From positions 1 to 16,500 of the forward strand of contig CALGRC010000208.1 in assembly GCA_937959315.1 (NCBI GenBank): 16,500 nt of DNA. The letters are read 5' to 3'. The position numbers and the translations under genes are program-made. Source of the DNA: an uncultured Clostridia bacterium (GTDB taxonomy: Bacteria; Bacillota; Clostridia; UMGS1810). Shown one piece after another: positions 1 to 6,468 of this stretch (position 1 is its first letter; each line of letters opens with the position of its first letter). Below the pieces are notes generated by a model. It did no database searches, had not been told where the DNA came from, and worked only from the letters and a program-made list of their open reading frames with translations.

Positions 1-680
1 TCGTCCAGCTTGAAGAGGATATAGGGGCTTGGAGAAAACCTGATATACCGTTGATCCAGCAGGTAACCGGCAAAAAAGCCCAATAAGATGCGGGCCATTT
101 TGAAGAGGTCTTGATGCCGGAAAAAAATAAGCAAAAGCAGCAGGACAGCAGGGAACACCAGCAGCAGCGGTTTGTTCGTTTTGATGATTTTCTGGCTGAT
201 AAAAAAGATAACGCATGCCCAGAGGATACCAAGGGCCAGCCCTGCTGTGACGTCAACGATGGTATGTACCCCCAGATACAGGCGGGATAGCGCTACCACA
301 AGGCAGATAACGGCTGAAATGCTGATGATTGCCGCATGCCGGAAAGATAGGCTGATACTGGCAAGGAAGGCGGCAATGCTCTGTGCGTGATTACTGGGGA
401 AGGAACTGCCCGGGGCAGTCAAGGTGTCCAGCGGACGGATACGCAGGTCATAGGTATAGGGACGGGGGATATGCAAAAGAAGTTTCAAAACCGTATTCAA
501 TCCCACCGAGGTGGTGACAGCAAGCGCTGCACTGACGCCTTTTTCCTTATGAAAGCACCAATAGATGAGGATGGCGGCCATGGATATGGTAAGCGGGTGC
601 GCGAGATTGGTAAGCAGGAGGAAAAGCTGGTTCAGCGCCGGTCCCCCGATAGATTGCAGCCATACGTTGAGTTCTGTCAC
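1..680 (-). CDS. PAP2-family membrane phosphatase (partial, C-terminus beyond left edge)
   Basis: The minus strand is open from a GTG at 680 to the window edge with no stop, giving 226 residues. All three motifs of the PAP2 (type 2 phosphatidic acid phosphatase) superfamily are visible: K66-x6-R73-P74, then P95-S96-N97-H98, then S132-R133-x5-H139-x3-D143. H98 and H139 would be the catalytic histidines and D143 their partner. Hydrophobic stretches lie before, between and after the motifs, so it is a polytopic membrane enzyme, probably dephosphorylating a lipid phosphate or undecaprenyl pyrophosphate; the substrate cannot be read from sequence. The second motif has Asn where PSGH is usual. The GTG start is chosen because AAGGAGGG sits 10 bases upstream and a good promoter lies just beyond. 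An extra hydrophobic tail follows motif 3 (about residues 150-210). Confidence 0.88.
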   Translation of the reverse strand, partial: MTELNVWLQSIGGPALNQLFLLLTNLAHPLTISMAAILIYWCFHKEKGVSAALAVTTSVGLNTVLKLLLHIPRPYTYDLRIRPLDTLTAPGSSFPSNHAQSIAAFLASISLSFRHAAIISISAVICLVVALSRLYLGVHTIVDVTAGLALGILWACVIFFISQKIIKTNKPLLLVFPAVLLLLLIFFRHQDLFKMARILLGFFAGYLLDQRYIRFSPSPYILFKLD

Positions 681-717
681 AGTGTATCTGCCCTCCTTGT
701 AGAATGGAATCCCTTTT

Positions 718-746
718 AGTATACCATAAAACAGCCCATCTGTAAA
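718..746 (-). promoter_or_regulatory. Sigma-A promoter of the PAP2 gene
   Basis: On the minus strand TTTACA (746-741), a 17-base spacer and TATACT (723-718) match the sigma-A consensus, with TGG directly before the -10 as an extended -10 element. The -35 box lies within the hairpin that follows the upstream araC-type gene, so the two signals overlap. Confidence 0.6.
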
Positions 747-764
747 GTTTTTACACCAGATGGG
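732..764 (-). terminator. Probable weak terminator after the AraC-type gene
   Basis: The arms CCCATCTG (735-742) and CAGATGGG (757-764) can pair. On the minus strand the stem is followed by the short T-rich run CTGTTTTA. The stop codon of the regulator (753-751) lies in the loop region. The U tract is weak in this direction, so termination may be partial. The opposite direction has the better T run, but no plus-strand gene reads into it. Confidence 0.45.
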
Positions 765-1527
765 TTTTTCTGTATTTGCTGGGTGTGCATCCAACAAGCT
801 GCCGGAACACGCGGTTGAAGGTCCGTTGGGTGGAAAACCCGCTTGCGTAGCAGATATCCGAAATGGCGCTTTCCGAATTGCTAAGCAGGTATTTTGCATA
901 GTCAACCCGCCGTTCATGTAAATAATCGTAAAAGCTGCAATGCAGCTTGTCGTGAAACATATGGGATATATAGTAACGGTTCCATCCAAAGTGTTTGGCT
1001 ACTGAAAATAAGCTAAGTTCTTCGGTATAGTTTTTTGATATAAAATTCAATACCTGTGATATCATCTGATTGGACGTGTGCCCAGCCGGTTTTGAGAAGG
1101 CGCATTGCTCAATAAGGCTTCCCAGCACAACATATAGGCATCCTTTGATAACCGTTTCGTGGCTGGAAAGTGCTGGGAATGCAGTGAGCTGGCGCATACA
1201 GCTGTACAGCAGGGCAGAAGAGTTATGTACCACTGGTGTGAGCAATTGTTGGCTGAAATAGCATGAAAGGTTGCTGACCAGTGTTGGCTTGAAAATGGCC
1301 ATCAGATATTGAAAATTGCCATCAGATATATAGGAGTGTTCCCGTTCGGGCAAGACAATGAGCCAGTCGTTCTGCGCCAAGTGATAGGATTGGAAATCGC
1401 AGGTAATGGCGGCGGTTCCGTCCAGGCAGAGCAGCAATTCCAGCTGGTTGTGCAAATGGGGCGGGAAGGATAAGTCACGCCCTTGTCCGGCTCGGTATTC
1501 TGCCGGCTGCTGTTCATAAAATATCAT
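751..1527 (-). CDS. AraC-family transcriptional regulator with N-terminal cupin domain
   Basis: A 258-residue protein with the usual two-domain AraC layout. Residues about 15-85 form a cupin-like sensor (FPPHLHNQLELLLCLDG, then LIVLPEREHSY, a typical start to the effector-binding barrel). Residues about 155-255 form the DNA-binding domain with two helix-turn-helix units: helix 1 near 172-193 (LFSVAKHFGWNRYYISHMF) and the family signature near 221-250 (AISDICYASGFSTQRTFNRVFR, then G-C-T-P-S-K-Y-R). An in-frame ATG exists at 1563, but it falls at the -10 box. The ATG at 1527 has AAGGGGGG five bases upstream and is preferred. The gene is divergent from the ThuA/oxidoreductase pair, so it is probably their local regulator, likely responding to a sugar or sugar derivative (inference). 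Confidence 0.9.
   Translation of the reverse strand: MIFYEQQPAEYRAGQGRDLSFPPHLHNQLELLLCLDGTAAITCDFQSYHLAQNDWLIVLPEREHSYISDGNFQYLMAIFKPTLVSNLSCYFSQQLLTPVVHNSSALLYSCMRQLTAFPALSSHETVIKGCLYVVLGSLIEQCAFSKPAGHTSNQMISQVLNFISKNYTEELSLFSVAKHFGWNRYYISHMFHDKLHCSFYDYLHERRVDYAKYLLSNSESAISDICYASGFSTQRTFNRVFRQLVGCTPSKYRKTHLV
1291..1330. repeat. Tandem 20-bp direct repeat inside the AraC-type gene
   Basis: Bases 1291-1310 and 1311-1330 are two head-to-tail copies that differ at 2 of 20 positions (GG/TG near the middle and a T/A at the end). Because 20 is not a multiple of three, the protein reads the copies in two different frames (ISDGNFQ then YLMAIFK). The resulting cupin segment still looks normal in length and pattern. 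Confidence 0.75.
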
Positions 1528-1558
1528 AATGGCCCCCCTTTTTGAAACGTTTATGGAT

Positions 1559-1587
1559 ATCATATCAAATACCGCAATTTTTGTCTA
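1559..1587 (-). promoter_or_regulatory. Sigma-A promoter of the AraC-type gene
   Basis: On the minus strand TAGACA (1587-1582), a 17-base spacer and TATGAT (1564-1559) are present, with TGA as extended -10. Transcription would start near 1552, downstream of the ATG at 1563. This supports translation from 1527. Confidence 0.6.
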
Positions 1588-1611
1588 TATTTTATTGGGA
1601 AATTGTCTTTA
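1581..1611. promoter_or_regulatory. Candidate operator: 22-bp-spaced direct repeat between divergent promoters
   Basis: TTGTCTATA (1581-1589) and TTGTCTTTA (1603-1611) match at 8 of 9 positions and start 22 bases apart, about two helical turns on one DNA face. The first copy overlaps the -35 of the araC-type gene and the second overlaps the -35 of the thuA-like gene. AraC-family proteins commonly bind direct repeats spaced about 21 bp, so this is a plausible operator. Binding itself is inference. Confidence 0.45.
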
Positions 1612-1635
1612 CAAATAGGGAAGAGTCAATATAAT
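1608..1635 (+). promoter_or_regulatory. Sigma-A promoter of the ThuA/oxidoreductase operon
   Basis: TTTACA (1608-1613), a 16-base spacer and a perfect TATAAT (1630-1635) lie 36 bases ahead of the ATG at 1671. The -35 is 20 bases from that of the divergent regulator promoter, so one bound protein could affect both. Confidence 0.65.
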
Positions 1636-1670
1636 GATAGTAGAAAACCATTTGGAAAGGTGTGTTTGTT

Positions 1671-2336
1671 ATGAAGAAAGCGCTTATTTTCCGGGGCGGA
1701 TGGGATGGGCACCATCCCCTTGAGGTATCAGAGGTGTTTCGGGATATTTTGGAAAAAGAGCAGTTTGCGGTAGAAATATATGACGATATGGCGGTATTGG
1801 ATGATGCGGTATATCTAAAAACGCTGGATTTGATCATTCCTATTTGGACAATGGGGGAAATCGTCCCGCAGCGACGGCAGAATATCAGTGAAGCGGTAGC
1901 AAGCGGGGTGGCCCTAGCCGGTTGCCACGGCGGTATGTGCGATGCTTTTCGCAGTGATGTGGACTGGCAGTTTTTAACCGGCGCGCAATGGGTGGCACAT
2001 CCGGGCGGGGATACCGTTACTTATACTGTGAATCTGGTCCCCGATACCTATTTTACCCGTGGGCTTTCAGATTTTGAAATCCAATCGGAGCAGTATTATT
2101 TGCAGATTGACCCTGCGGTTAAGGTCTATGCGACAACCAACTTCCCTACGGTTGACGGCCCCCATGCCGCCAACGGCCCGGTGAAAATGCCGGTATTGTT
2201 TACCAAATTATGGGGGAAAGGCCGGGTGTTTTACCTGTCGCTGGGACATACAGAAGAATCGTTTTCCATACCTGCTGCAAGGGAGCTCATGCGCCGGGGG
2301 TTTTTGTGGGCCGCTGATTCTAGCATTGAGGCATAG
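1671..2336 (+). CDS. ThuA-like protein (trehalose-utilisation / glutamine amidotransferase-like fold)
   Basis: A 221-residue cytoplasmic protein. The N-terminus reads MKKALIFRGGWDGHHP and is followed by a flavodoxin-like alternation. At 82-92 A-G-C84-H85-G-G-M-C-D-A-F stands at the nucleophile-elbow position of class I amidotransferase-like folds, and QFLTGAQWVAHPGGD near 99-113 is typical of the ThuA family. ThuA-type proteins accompany disaccharide catabolism, including 3-keto-sugar pathways with Gfo/Idh dehydrogenases; the reaction is poorly defined. A GTG at 1662 is in frame, but the RBS GGAAAGG (1654-1660) is one base from it and ten from the ATG at 1671, so the ATG is chosen. The dehydrogenase follows 18 bases downstream on the same transcript. 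Confidence 0.85.
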   Translation: MKKALIFRGGWDGHHPLEVSEVFRDILEKEQFAVEIYDDMAVLDDAVYLKTLDLIIPIWTMGEIVPQRRQNISEAVASGVALAGCHGGMCDAFRSDVDWQFLTGAQWVAHPGGDTVTYTVNLVPDTYFTRGLSDFEIQSEQYYLQIDPAVKVYATTNFPTVDGPHAANGPVKMPVLFTKLWGKGRVFYLSLGHTEESFSIPAARELMRRGFLWAADSSIEA

Positions 2337-2354
2337 GCAAAGGGGGGATATGCG

Positions 2355-3440
2355 ATGAAACCCATTGGGGTAGGGATTGTTGGCTGTGGTAATATTAGCG
2401 GCATTTACCTTGAGAATCTGGCCAATCTGTTTCATAATGTAACTGTATTGGCTGTTTGTGATTTAGAGGAGCAGAAAGCACACCAGGCGGCTGAAAAATA
2501 TGGGATTCCCACTGTCTGTACATTCGATGAAATGTTGGGGATGGAAGAGATTTCTATTGTACTCAATTTGACGACGCCGGCAGGGCACTATGAAATCTGT
2601 AAAAAAACCTTGATGGCCGGAAAACATGCGTATGTGGAAAAGCCGCTGTCGCTGTCGGTTGCACAGGGAAAAGAGCTGGTTGCGCTGGCAGGGGAACGGG
2701 GGCTTTTGCTGGGCTGTGCGCCCGATACGTTTATGGGCGCCGGAATACAAACGGCAATTCAGGCCATCGACAATGGCATCATAGGCCGTGTGATAGGCGC
2801 CACGGCATTTATGATGTGCCATGGGCATGAAAGCTGGCATCCAGCGCCCGAATTTTATTATCAAAAGGGTGGCGGGCCCATGTTTGACATGGGGCCATAC
2901 TATTTGACGGCATTGGTATCTATGATTGGCGCGGTAGGCAGCGTATCGGGAATGACGGCGAGGGCATTTGAAACGCGCACCATTACCAGCCAGCCCAAAT
3001 TTGGCACAACAATACCGGTGGAGGTGCCCACCCATGTTAGCGGTATGTTACGGTTCCAAAATGGTGCGGTTGCCAGTATCATCACATCTTTTGATGTGTG
3101 GGGCAGTACTTTGCCGCGTATTGAGGTATATGGGACGCGCGGCAGCATGGTGGTTCCCGACCCTAACACATTTGGCGGCGAAGTTTTTATCAAGCAGGCA
3201 TTTGACACGGAATTTCAAAAAATGCCGCTGCTGACCTGCTATGCGGAAAACAGCCGGGGGTTCGGCGTTAGCGATATGGCAGACTGTCTTTTGCATCACA
3301 GGAAAACACCGCGGGCCAGCGGCAGGATGGCGCTCCATGTGTTGGAAATTATGGACGCGCTGCATGTGAGCAGTGATGAAGAACGGGTAATCCACCTGTC
3401 TACTTGCTGCGAGCGGCCTGCACCGTTGCCGTTTATTTAA
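2355..3440 (+). CDS. Gfo/Idh/MocA-family NAD(P)-dependent oxidoreductase
   Basis: A 361-residue, two-domain sugar-type dehydrogenase. The Rossmann motif G-I-V-G10-C-G12-N-I opens the protein and an acidic residue ends beta-2 (V-C-D36). The family signature E95-K96-P97 carries the lysine expected to act in catalysis or cofactor placement. The segment GGGPMFDMGPYYLTAL (172-187) is the usual substrate-site helix, with D178 and Y182 where many members have D and H. The C-terminal part is the alpha/beta substrate domain. The RBS GGGGGG lies before the ATG. Pairing with a ThuA-like gene suggests oxidation of a sugar, polyol or glycoside to a keto form, or the reverse reaction. The exact substrate is not predictable. 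It is the last gene of the operon, ending at a strong terminator. Confidence 0.92.
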   Translation: MKPIGVGIVGCGNISGIYLENLANLFHNVTVLAVCDLEEQKAHQAAEKYGIPTVCTFDEMLGMEEISIVLNLTTPAGHYEICKKTLMAGKHAYVEKPLSLSVAQGKELVALAGERGLLLGCAPDTFMGAGIQTAIQAIDNGIIGRVIGATAFMMCHGHESWHPAPEFYYQKGGGPMFDMGPYYLTALVSMIGAVGSVSGMTARAFETRTITSQPKFGTTIPVEVPTHVSGMLRFQNGAVASIITSFDVWGSTLPRIEVYGTRGSMVVPDPNTFGGEVFIKQAFDTEFQKMPLLTCYAENSRGFGVSDMADCLLHHRKTPRASGRMALHVLEIMDALHVSSDEERVIHLSTCCERPAPLPFI

Positions 3441-3449
3441 AAATTTGGA

Positions 3450-3492
3450 ATGAAAAAACCGGAGCGGGATATTCCCGCTCCGGTTTTTTCAT
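3450..3492. terminator. Strong intrinsic terminator, symmetric
   Basis: A 20-bp perfect stem (3450-3469 with 3473-3492) closes a 3-base loop. Its GC core is CCGGAGCGGGA, flanked by six A on the left and six T on the right. It starts 9 bases after the oxidoreductase stop and isolates the spoIIE region from the metabolic block. The A/T symmetry would let it work in both directions. Confidence 0.95.
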
Positions 3493-3549
3493 GAAAATTT
3501 GTACAATTTTAGCAAACGGTACGTTATTAATCCGAAAAATTCAAATATG

Positions 3550-3600
3550 TGTCGGATAAAGCAGAAATATTTTTCCTGTTCCCTGCGACGAATTGACAAA
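3550..3600. promoter_or_regulatory. Spo0A-box-like motifs upstream of spoIIE
   Basis: TGTCGGA (3550-3556) matches the 0A box TGTCGAA at 6 of 7. In the opposite orientation ATTGACAAA (3592-3600) matches TTYGACAAA at 8 of 9 and covers the -35 box, and TGCGACGAA (3584-3592) matches at 7 of 9. Spo0A is known to activate spoIIE through boxes at and upstream of the -35. These motifs are degenerate, so each alone is weak; the position is what makes them credible. Confidence 0.45.
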
Positions 3601-3625
3601 AAATACCATATTGATTGTGTATAAT
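3593..3625 (+). promoter_or_regulatory. spoIIE promoter: perfect sigma-A hexamers with 21-bp spacing
   Basis: TTGACA (3593-3598) and TATAAT (3620-3625) are both perfect consensus hexamers but lie 21 bases apart instead of 17. The Bacillus subtilis spoIIE and spoIIG promoters are known for such long spacing (21-22 bp) and depend on Spo0A bound near the -35. The same arrangement here points to Spo0A-dependent sigma-A transcription, with a leader of roughly 90 bases before the ATG at 3720. Confidence 0.7.
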
Positions 3626-3719
3626 AGAATATGCAGCGCTTGTCCAAAAGATGTGTTCGCTTTGCAGGACGAAAACCTATGAAAAAACGTTTGAGATGAC
3701 AGGATAGGGGGCGGCAGGG

Positions 3720-6074
3720 ATGCCAAAAATAGAAGTCATGCCCTTTCAGCGGGTAGGCAGTATACCATCGCAAGGAAAACGGCAGGTTTTGGAACACTTA
3801 ACGCCGCGGGATGCAGTGTATGCCATACTTGGCATAGCGCTTTCGTGTGCGAAGGTTTTTACTGGGTTTACGCCGTTTGGCGTGGCTTTTTACGGCGCGG
3901 CGTTTACGCGGAAAAAATGGATACTCCCCTTTTTAGCGGTATCTGCCGGTGCGTTCATTGCCTGCCGCGGCTTTTCAGCGGTAAAATACATTGCAGTGCT
4001 GATTGTATTTACGCTGCTTTCCGGCGTGTGGGACGCCATGTCGCGCACTGGTTTTAAGGCAGCGGTTCTGGGCGGCAGTATGCTGGCAGCCGGATTGGCG
4101 CCAAAGCTGTTTGGTGGCCTTTTGCTGTATGACACCATGCTGTGCGTCTGTGAGGCGTTTTTGTGCTATGTGGGCGTATGGATGATGGATAAAGCCATCC
4201 CGCTGTTGGTATCCTATCGGGAAAGGCAGCATTTATCACCCGAGGAGCTGATTAGCGTAACGGCGGTGCTTTCTTTGGTGATACTGAGCCTGAGCGGCAT
4301 CCCTCCCTTCTTGGGGCTCAAGGTCAGCAATATTTTGAGCATCCTGCTTATTTTGACGCTAAATCTGAGCGGCGGCATGGGCGCCGGGGCGGTGATTGGC
4401 ATTGTAACGGGGCTGGTTTGTAGTGTAGGTACATATAATACGGGCAATATTGTGGGCGCATATGCATTTGCCGGGCTGGTTTCCGGTTTATTTAAGCCTT
4501 TCCGCAAATGGGGGGTCTGCCTGGGGTTTATTTTAGCCAACGCAGTGATAACGGTATTTTTAAATGGTTCTACAGAAGTGCTCATCAACATTTACGAAAT
4601 CTTTTTTGCATCGCTGTTGTTGTTCTTGCTGCCGCGGGAGGTATCAGACTTTTTTGCAGAGTTTACCGGCAAAACAGTTGTGTGCGAAAGCAGTGCGCCT
4701 GCTTACCGGGATAAAATGCAGGCGGTGGTTTATGAAAAATTGCAGGGGGTGGCGCAATCGTTTGCAGAGATGGCCGATCTTTATTTGCAGGCTGGTGCGG
4801 ACGGCAAGAGCGAACAGCAAAAAGACCGGATGCGGCTGTTCAACCAGGCGGCGGAATCTGTATGCGCCTCCTGCGGGCTGCGGTACACCTGCTGGCAAAA
4901 GCAGTTTCAGGCCACCTATCAGTACATGTTTGCCATGCTGGGGCACGCCCAGCAAAATGGCAAAATTGAAGAGCGGGATTTGCCCAAAAGTTTCCGCGAC
5001 CGCTGCATCCATACCGGCGCATTTGTTGCGGCATTTAACCACCGGTATGAGGTATACCAGACAGAACAGCTTTGGAAAAGCAGGCTGGCAGAAAACCGCA
5101 TACTGGTGCGCGACCAGTTGGATAGTGTGTCGCATATTATCCAGTCGCTGGCACAGCAGGTGGATGTGATGCTGGATGGAGATTTGGAAAACCGGGTCCG
5201 GGTAGCGCTGGACCAGGCGGGTTACCAGCCGGAACAGATATTGGCGCTGACGCGGGATGGCGATGTGGTGATAGAATTGAACTTTGACCGCGCTGGCTAT
5301 AAAACGGATGCAGATTACCTGTTGGTGCCAGTCATCAGCGAGGCAGTAGGCTGCGGAATGCGGTTGCAGGAGTCGGAAGTGCGGGATGGTAAAATGCACG
5401 TTGCTTACCGCATGAAAGAGCGGTTTTGTACCCTATCGGGCGTTGCGCGCTGCGGACGGGCGGGGGAACCGGTCTGCGGCGACCAGTTTACCACCCTTTC
5501 TATGCGGGATGGGACGTTTGTAGCGGCTATCAGCGACGGCATGGGGAGCGGTGCAAAAGCGGCGCAGGAAAGCAGGCAGGCCATCGAGCTGCTGGAACAG
5601 TTTTTGGAGTCGGGCTTTGACAGGGAAACCATTATGAAGCTCATCAATTCTTCCTTGTTGCTCCATTCAACTTGTGAGATGTTTTCCACCATTGATATGT
5701 GCGCTGTCAATCTCCGGGAAGGGCAGGCCGAGTTTGTGAAAATTGGCGCCGCGCCTTCGTATATTAAGACGGAAGAAGGGGTAGAAGAAATACAGGCTGT
5801 ATCGCTGCCGGCAGGGATTTTACGCGATGTACAGCCAGAAACGGTGATCCGTACACTGGGAGAAGAATCTATTTTGGTGTTGATCTCTGATGGGGTACAG
5901 CAAGCGGGCGGCGATGCGTCCGGCAGTTGGGTAAAGCAAGAGCTGGAACAGATGCACACACGGAACCCGCAGATTATTGCAGATAAGTTGGTAGAAAAGG
6001 CGGTATTGCGGTGCGGCGGCACAGCAGCGGACGATATGACAGTATTGGCAGTCCGTGTATGGGAAACTGTGTAG
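3720..6074 (+). CDS. spoIIE: Stage II sporulation protein E, membrane PP2C-type phosphatase
   Basis: A 784-residue protein, close to the roughly 800 usual for SpoIIE. Residues about 40-310 are a run of around ten hydrophobic segments. The middle region carries C382-x2-C385-x5-C391-W392 and is the part linked to oligomerisation and FtsZ contact in the family. Residues about 565-784 are the PP2C-type serine phosphatase: the D606-G-M-G-S-G metal motif, L-I-S-D-G-V near 720, and A-D771-D772-M-T-V near the end, so the metal-binding aspartates are kept. SpoIIE acts at the asymmetric septum and dephosphorylates SpoIIAA, releasing sigma-F in the forespore. AGGGGG precedes the ATG. It is preceded by a Spo0A-type promoter and followed by a small gene with a sigma-F-like promoter. 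Confidence 0.97.
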   Translation: MPKIEVMPFQRVGSIPSQGKRQVLEHLTPRDAVYAILGIALSCAKVFTGFTPFGVAFYGAAFTRKKWILPFLAVSAGAFIACRGFSAVKYIAVLIVFTLLSGVWDAMSRTGFKAAVLGGSMLAAGLAPKLFGGLLLYDTMLCVCEAFLCYVGVWMMDKAIPLLVSYRERQHLSPEELISVTAVLSLVILSLSGIPPFLGLKVSNILSILLILTLNLSGGMGAGAVIGIVTGLVCSVGTYNTGNIVGAYAFAGLVSGLFKPFRKWGVCLGFILANAVITVFLNGSTEVLINIYEIFFASLLLFLLPREVSDFFAEFTGKTVVCESSAPAYRDKMQAVVYEKLQGVAQSFAEMADLYLQAGADGKSEQQKDRMRLFNQAAESVCASCGLRYTCWQKQFQATYQYMFAMLGHAQQNGKIEERDLPKSFRDRCIHTGAFVAAFNHRYEVYQTEQLWKSRLAENRILVRDQLDSVSHIIQSLAQQVDVMLDGDLENRVRVALDQAGYQPEQILALTRDGDVVIELNFDRAGYKTDADYLLVPVISEAVGCGMRLQESEVRDGKMHVAYRMKERFCTLSGVARCGRAGEPVCGDQFTTLSMRDGTFVAAISDGMGSGAKAAQESRQAIELLEQFLESGFDRETIMKLINSSLLLHSTCEMFSTIDMCAVNLREGQAEFVKIGAAPSYIKTEEGVEEIQAVSLPAGILRDVQPETVIRTLGEESILVLISDGVQQAGGDASGSWVKQELEQMHTRNPQIIADKLVEKAVLRCGGTAADDMTVLAVRVWETV

Positions 6075-6101
6075 CAGGAGCCTTGCCAAATGGACGGCCC
6101 A

Positions 6102-6132
6102 GGTATAGGGTTCCAATTTTTGGGTGATACTA
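6102..6132 (+). promoter_or_regulatory. Candidate sigma-F (possibly sigma-G) promoter of the 82-residue gene
   Basis: GGTATA (6102-6107), a 15-base spacer and GGTGATACTA (6123-6132) are present. The -10 fits the B. subtilis sigma-F pattern GGnRAnAMTW at every position, the spacing is that of sigma-F promoters, and the -35 keeps GnATA of WGCATA. GATACTA also resembles the sigma-G -10 CATACTA. The predicted start lies about 34 bases before the ATG at 6173. It was read by eye in one short gap and needs experimental support. Confidence 0.5.
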
Positions 6133-6172
6133 CAGGCAGGAACCGGTATTTTATGGATTAGGGAGCGAAACG

Positions 6173-6421
6173 ATGATAGCCGATACAGGAAAACGAATGA
6201 CCGTATTTGACCGGCTGCTGTATGTGTTCCGCGGCAGGAAGCCAAAAGATATTGTATCACAGGCAGAGGATGTGGTGGCCAGGTATGCTATGCGCTGCGG
6301 CAGCATTACCATTTTGCGGCGGCGGTCCCGCTACCGGAAGCTGAACCGGATGCTTAATGTGGCAATTGCATCGGCCGCAGCGGTGTGCCTGTATTTGGCT
6401 GCCCAGCTGCTGATACGGTAA
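6173..6421 (+). CDS. Small basic protein with one C-terminal membrane segment, unknown function
   Basis: An 82-residue protein I do not recognise. Residues 1-60 are hydrophilic and strongly basic, including R-R-R-S-R-Y-R-K near 49-56. Residues about 61-81 are a single hydrophobic stretch (NVAIASAAAVCLYLAAQLLI) ending in Arg, as in a tail-anchored membrane protein with a cytoplasmic N-terminus. The RBS GGGAG (6160-6164) is well placed, and the stop codon runs straight into an intrinsic terminator, so it looks like a real gene and not a chance frame. It lies 98 bases after spoIIE on the same strand and has a sigma-F-like promoter of its own. A role in the forespore membrane is inference from that context only. 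Confidence 0.7.
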   Translation: MIADTGKRMTVFDRLLYVFRGRKPKDIVSQAEDVVARYAMRCGSITILRRRSRYRKLNRMLNVAIASAAAVCLYLAAQLLIR

Positions 6422-6460
6422 AAACGGCAGGGCCCCTTATAAAGGGCCCTGCCGTTTTTT
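6421..6460. terminator. Bidirectional intrinsic terminator between convergent genes
   Basis: AAAACGGCAGGGCCC (6421-6435) pairs with GGGCCCTGCCGTTTT (6444-6458) across an 8-base loop, with T6 on the right and A5 on the left. It ends the spoIIE-side transcript and can also end the convergent M20 gene, whose stop codon is 9 bases away. Confidence 0.92.
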
Positions 6461-6468
6461 AGATACGG

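Noticed and set aside
172..719. Two overlapping plus-strand frames (72 and 110 residues) at the left end
   Set aside because: They are antisense to the PAP2 gene, whose three catalytic motifs are intact on the minus strand, and they lack recognisable domains.
3679..3699. Six-codon frame (MKKRLR) in the spoIIE leader as a leader peptide
   Set aside because: No RBS is visible before its ATG and no attenuator-like alternative hairpins follow.
4644..5399. 251-residue minus-strand frame inside spoIIE
   Set aside because: It is antisense to the conserved middle of SpoIIE, is composed of shadow-type residues (His, Gln, Leu rich) and has no RBS or domain.
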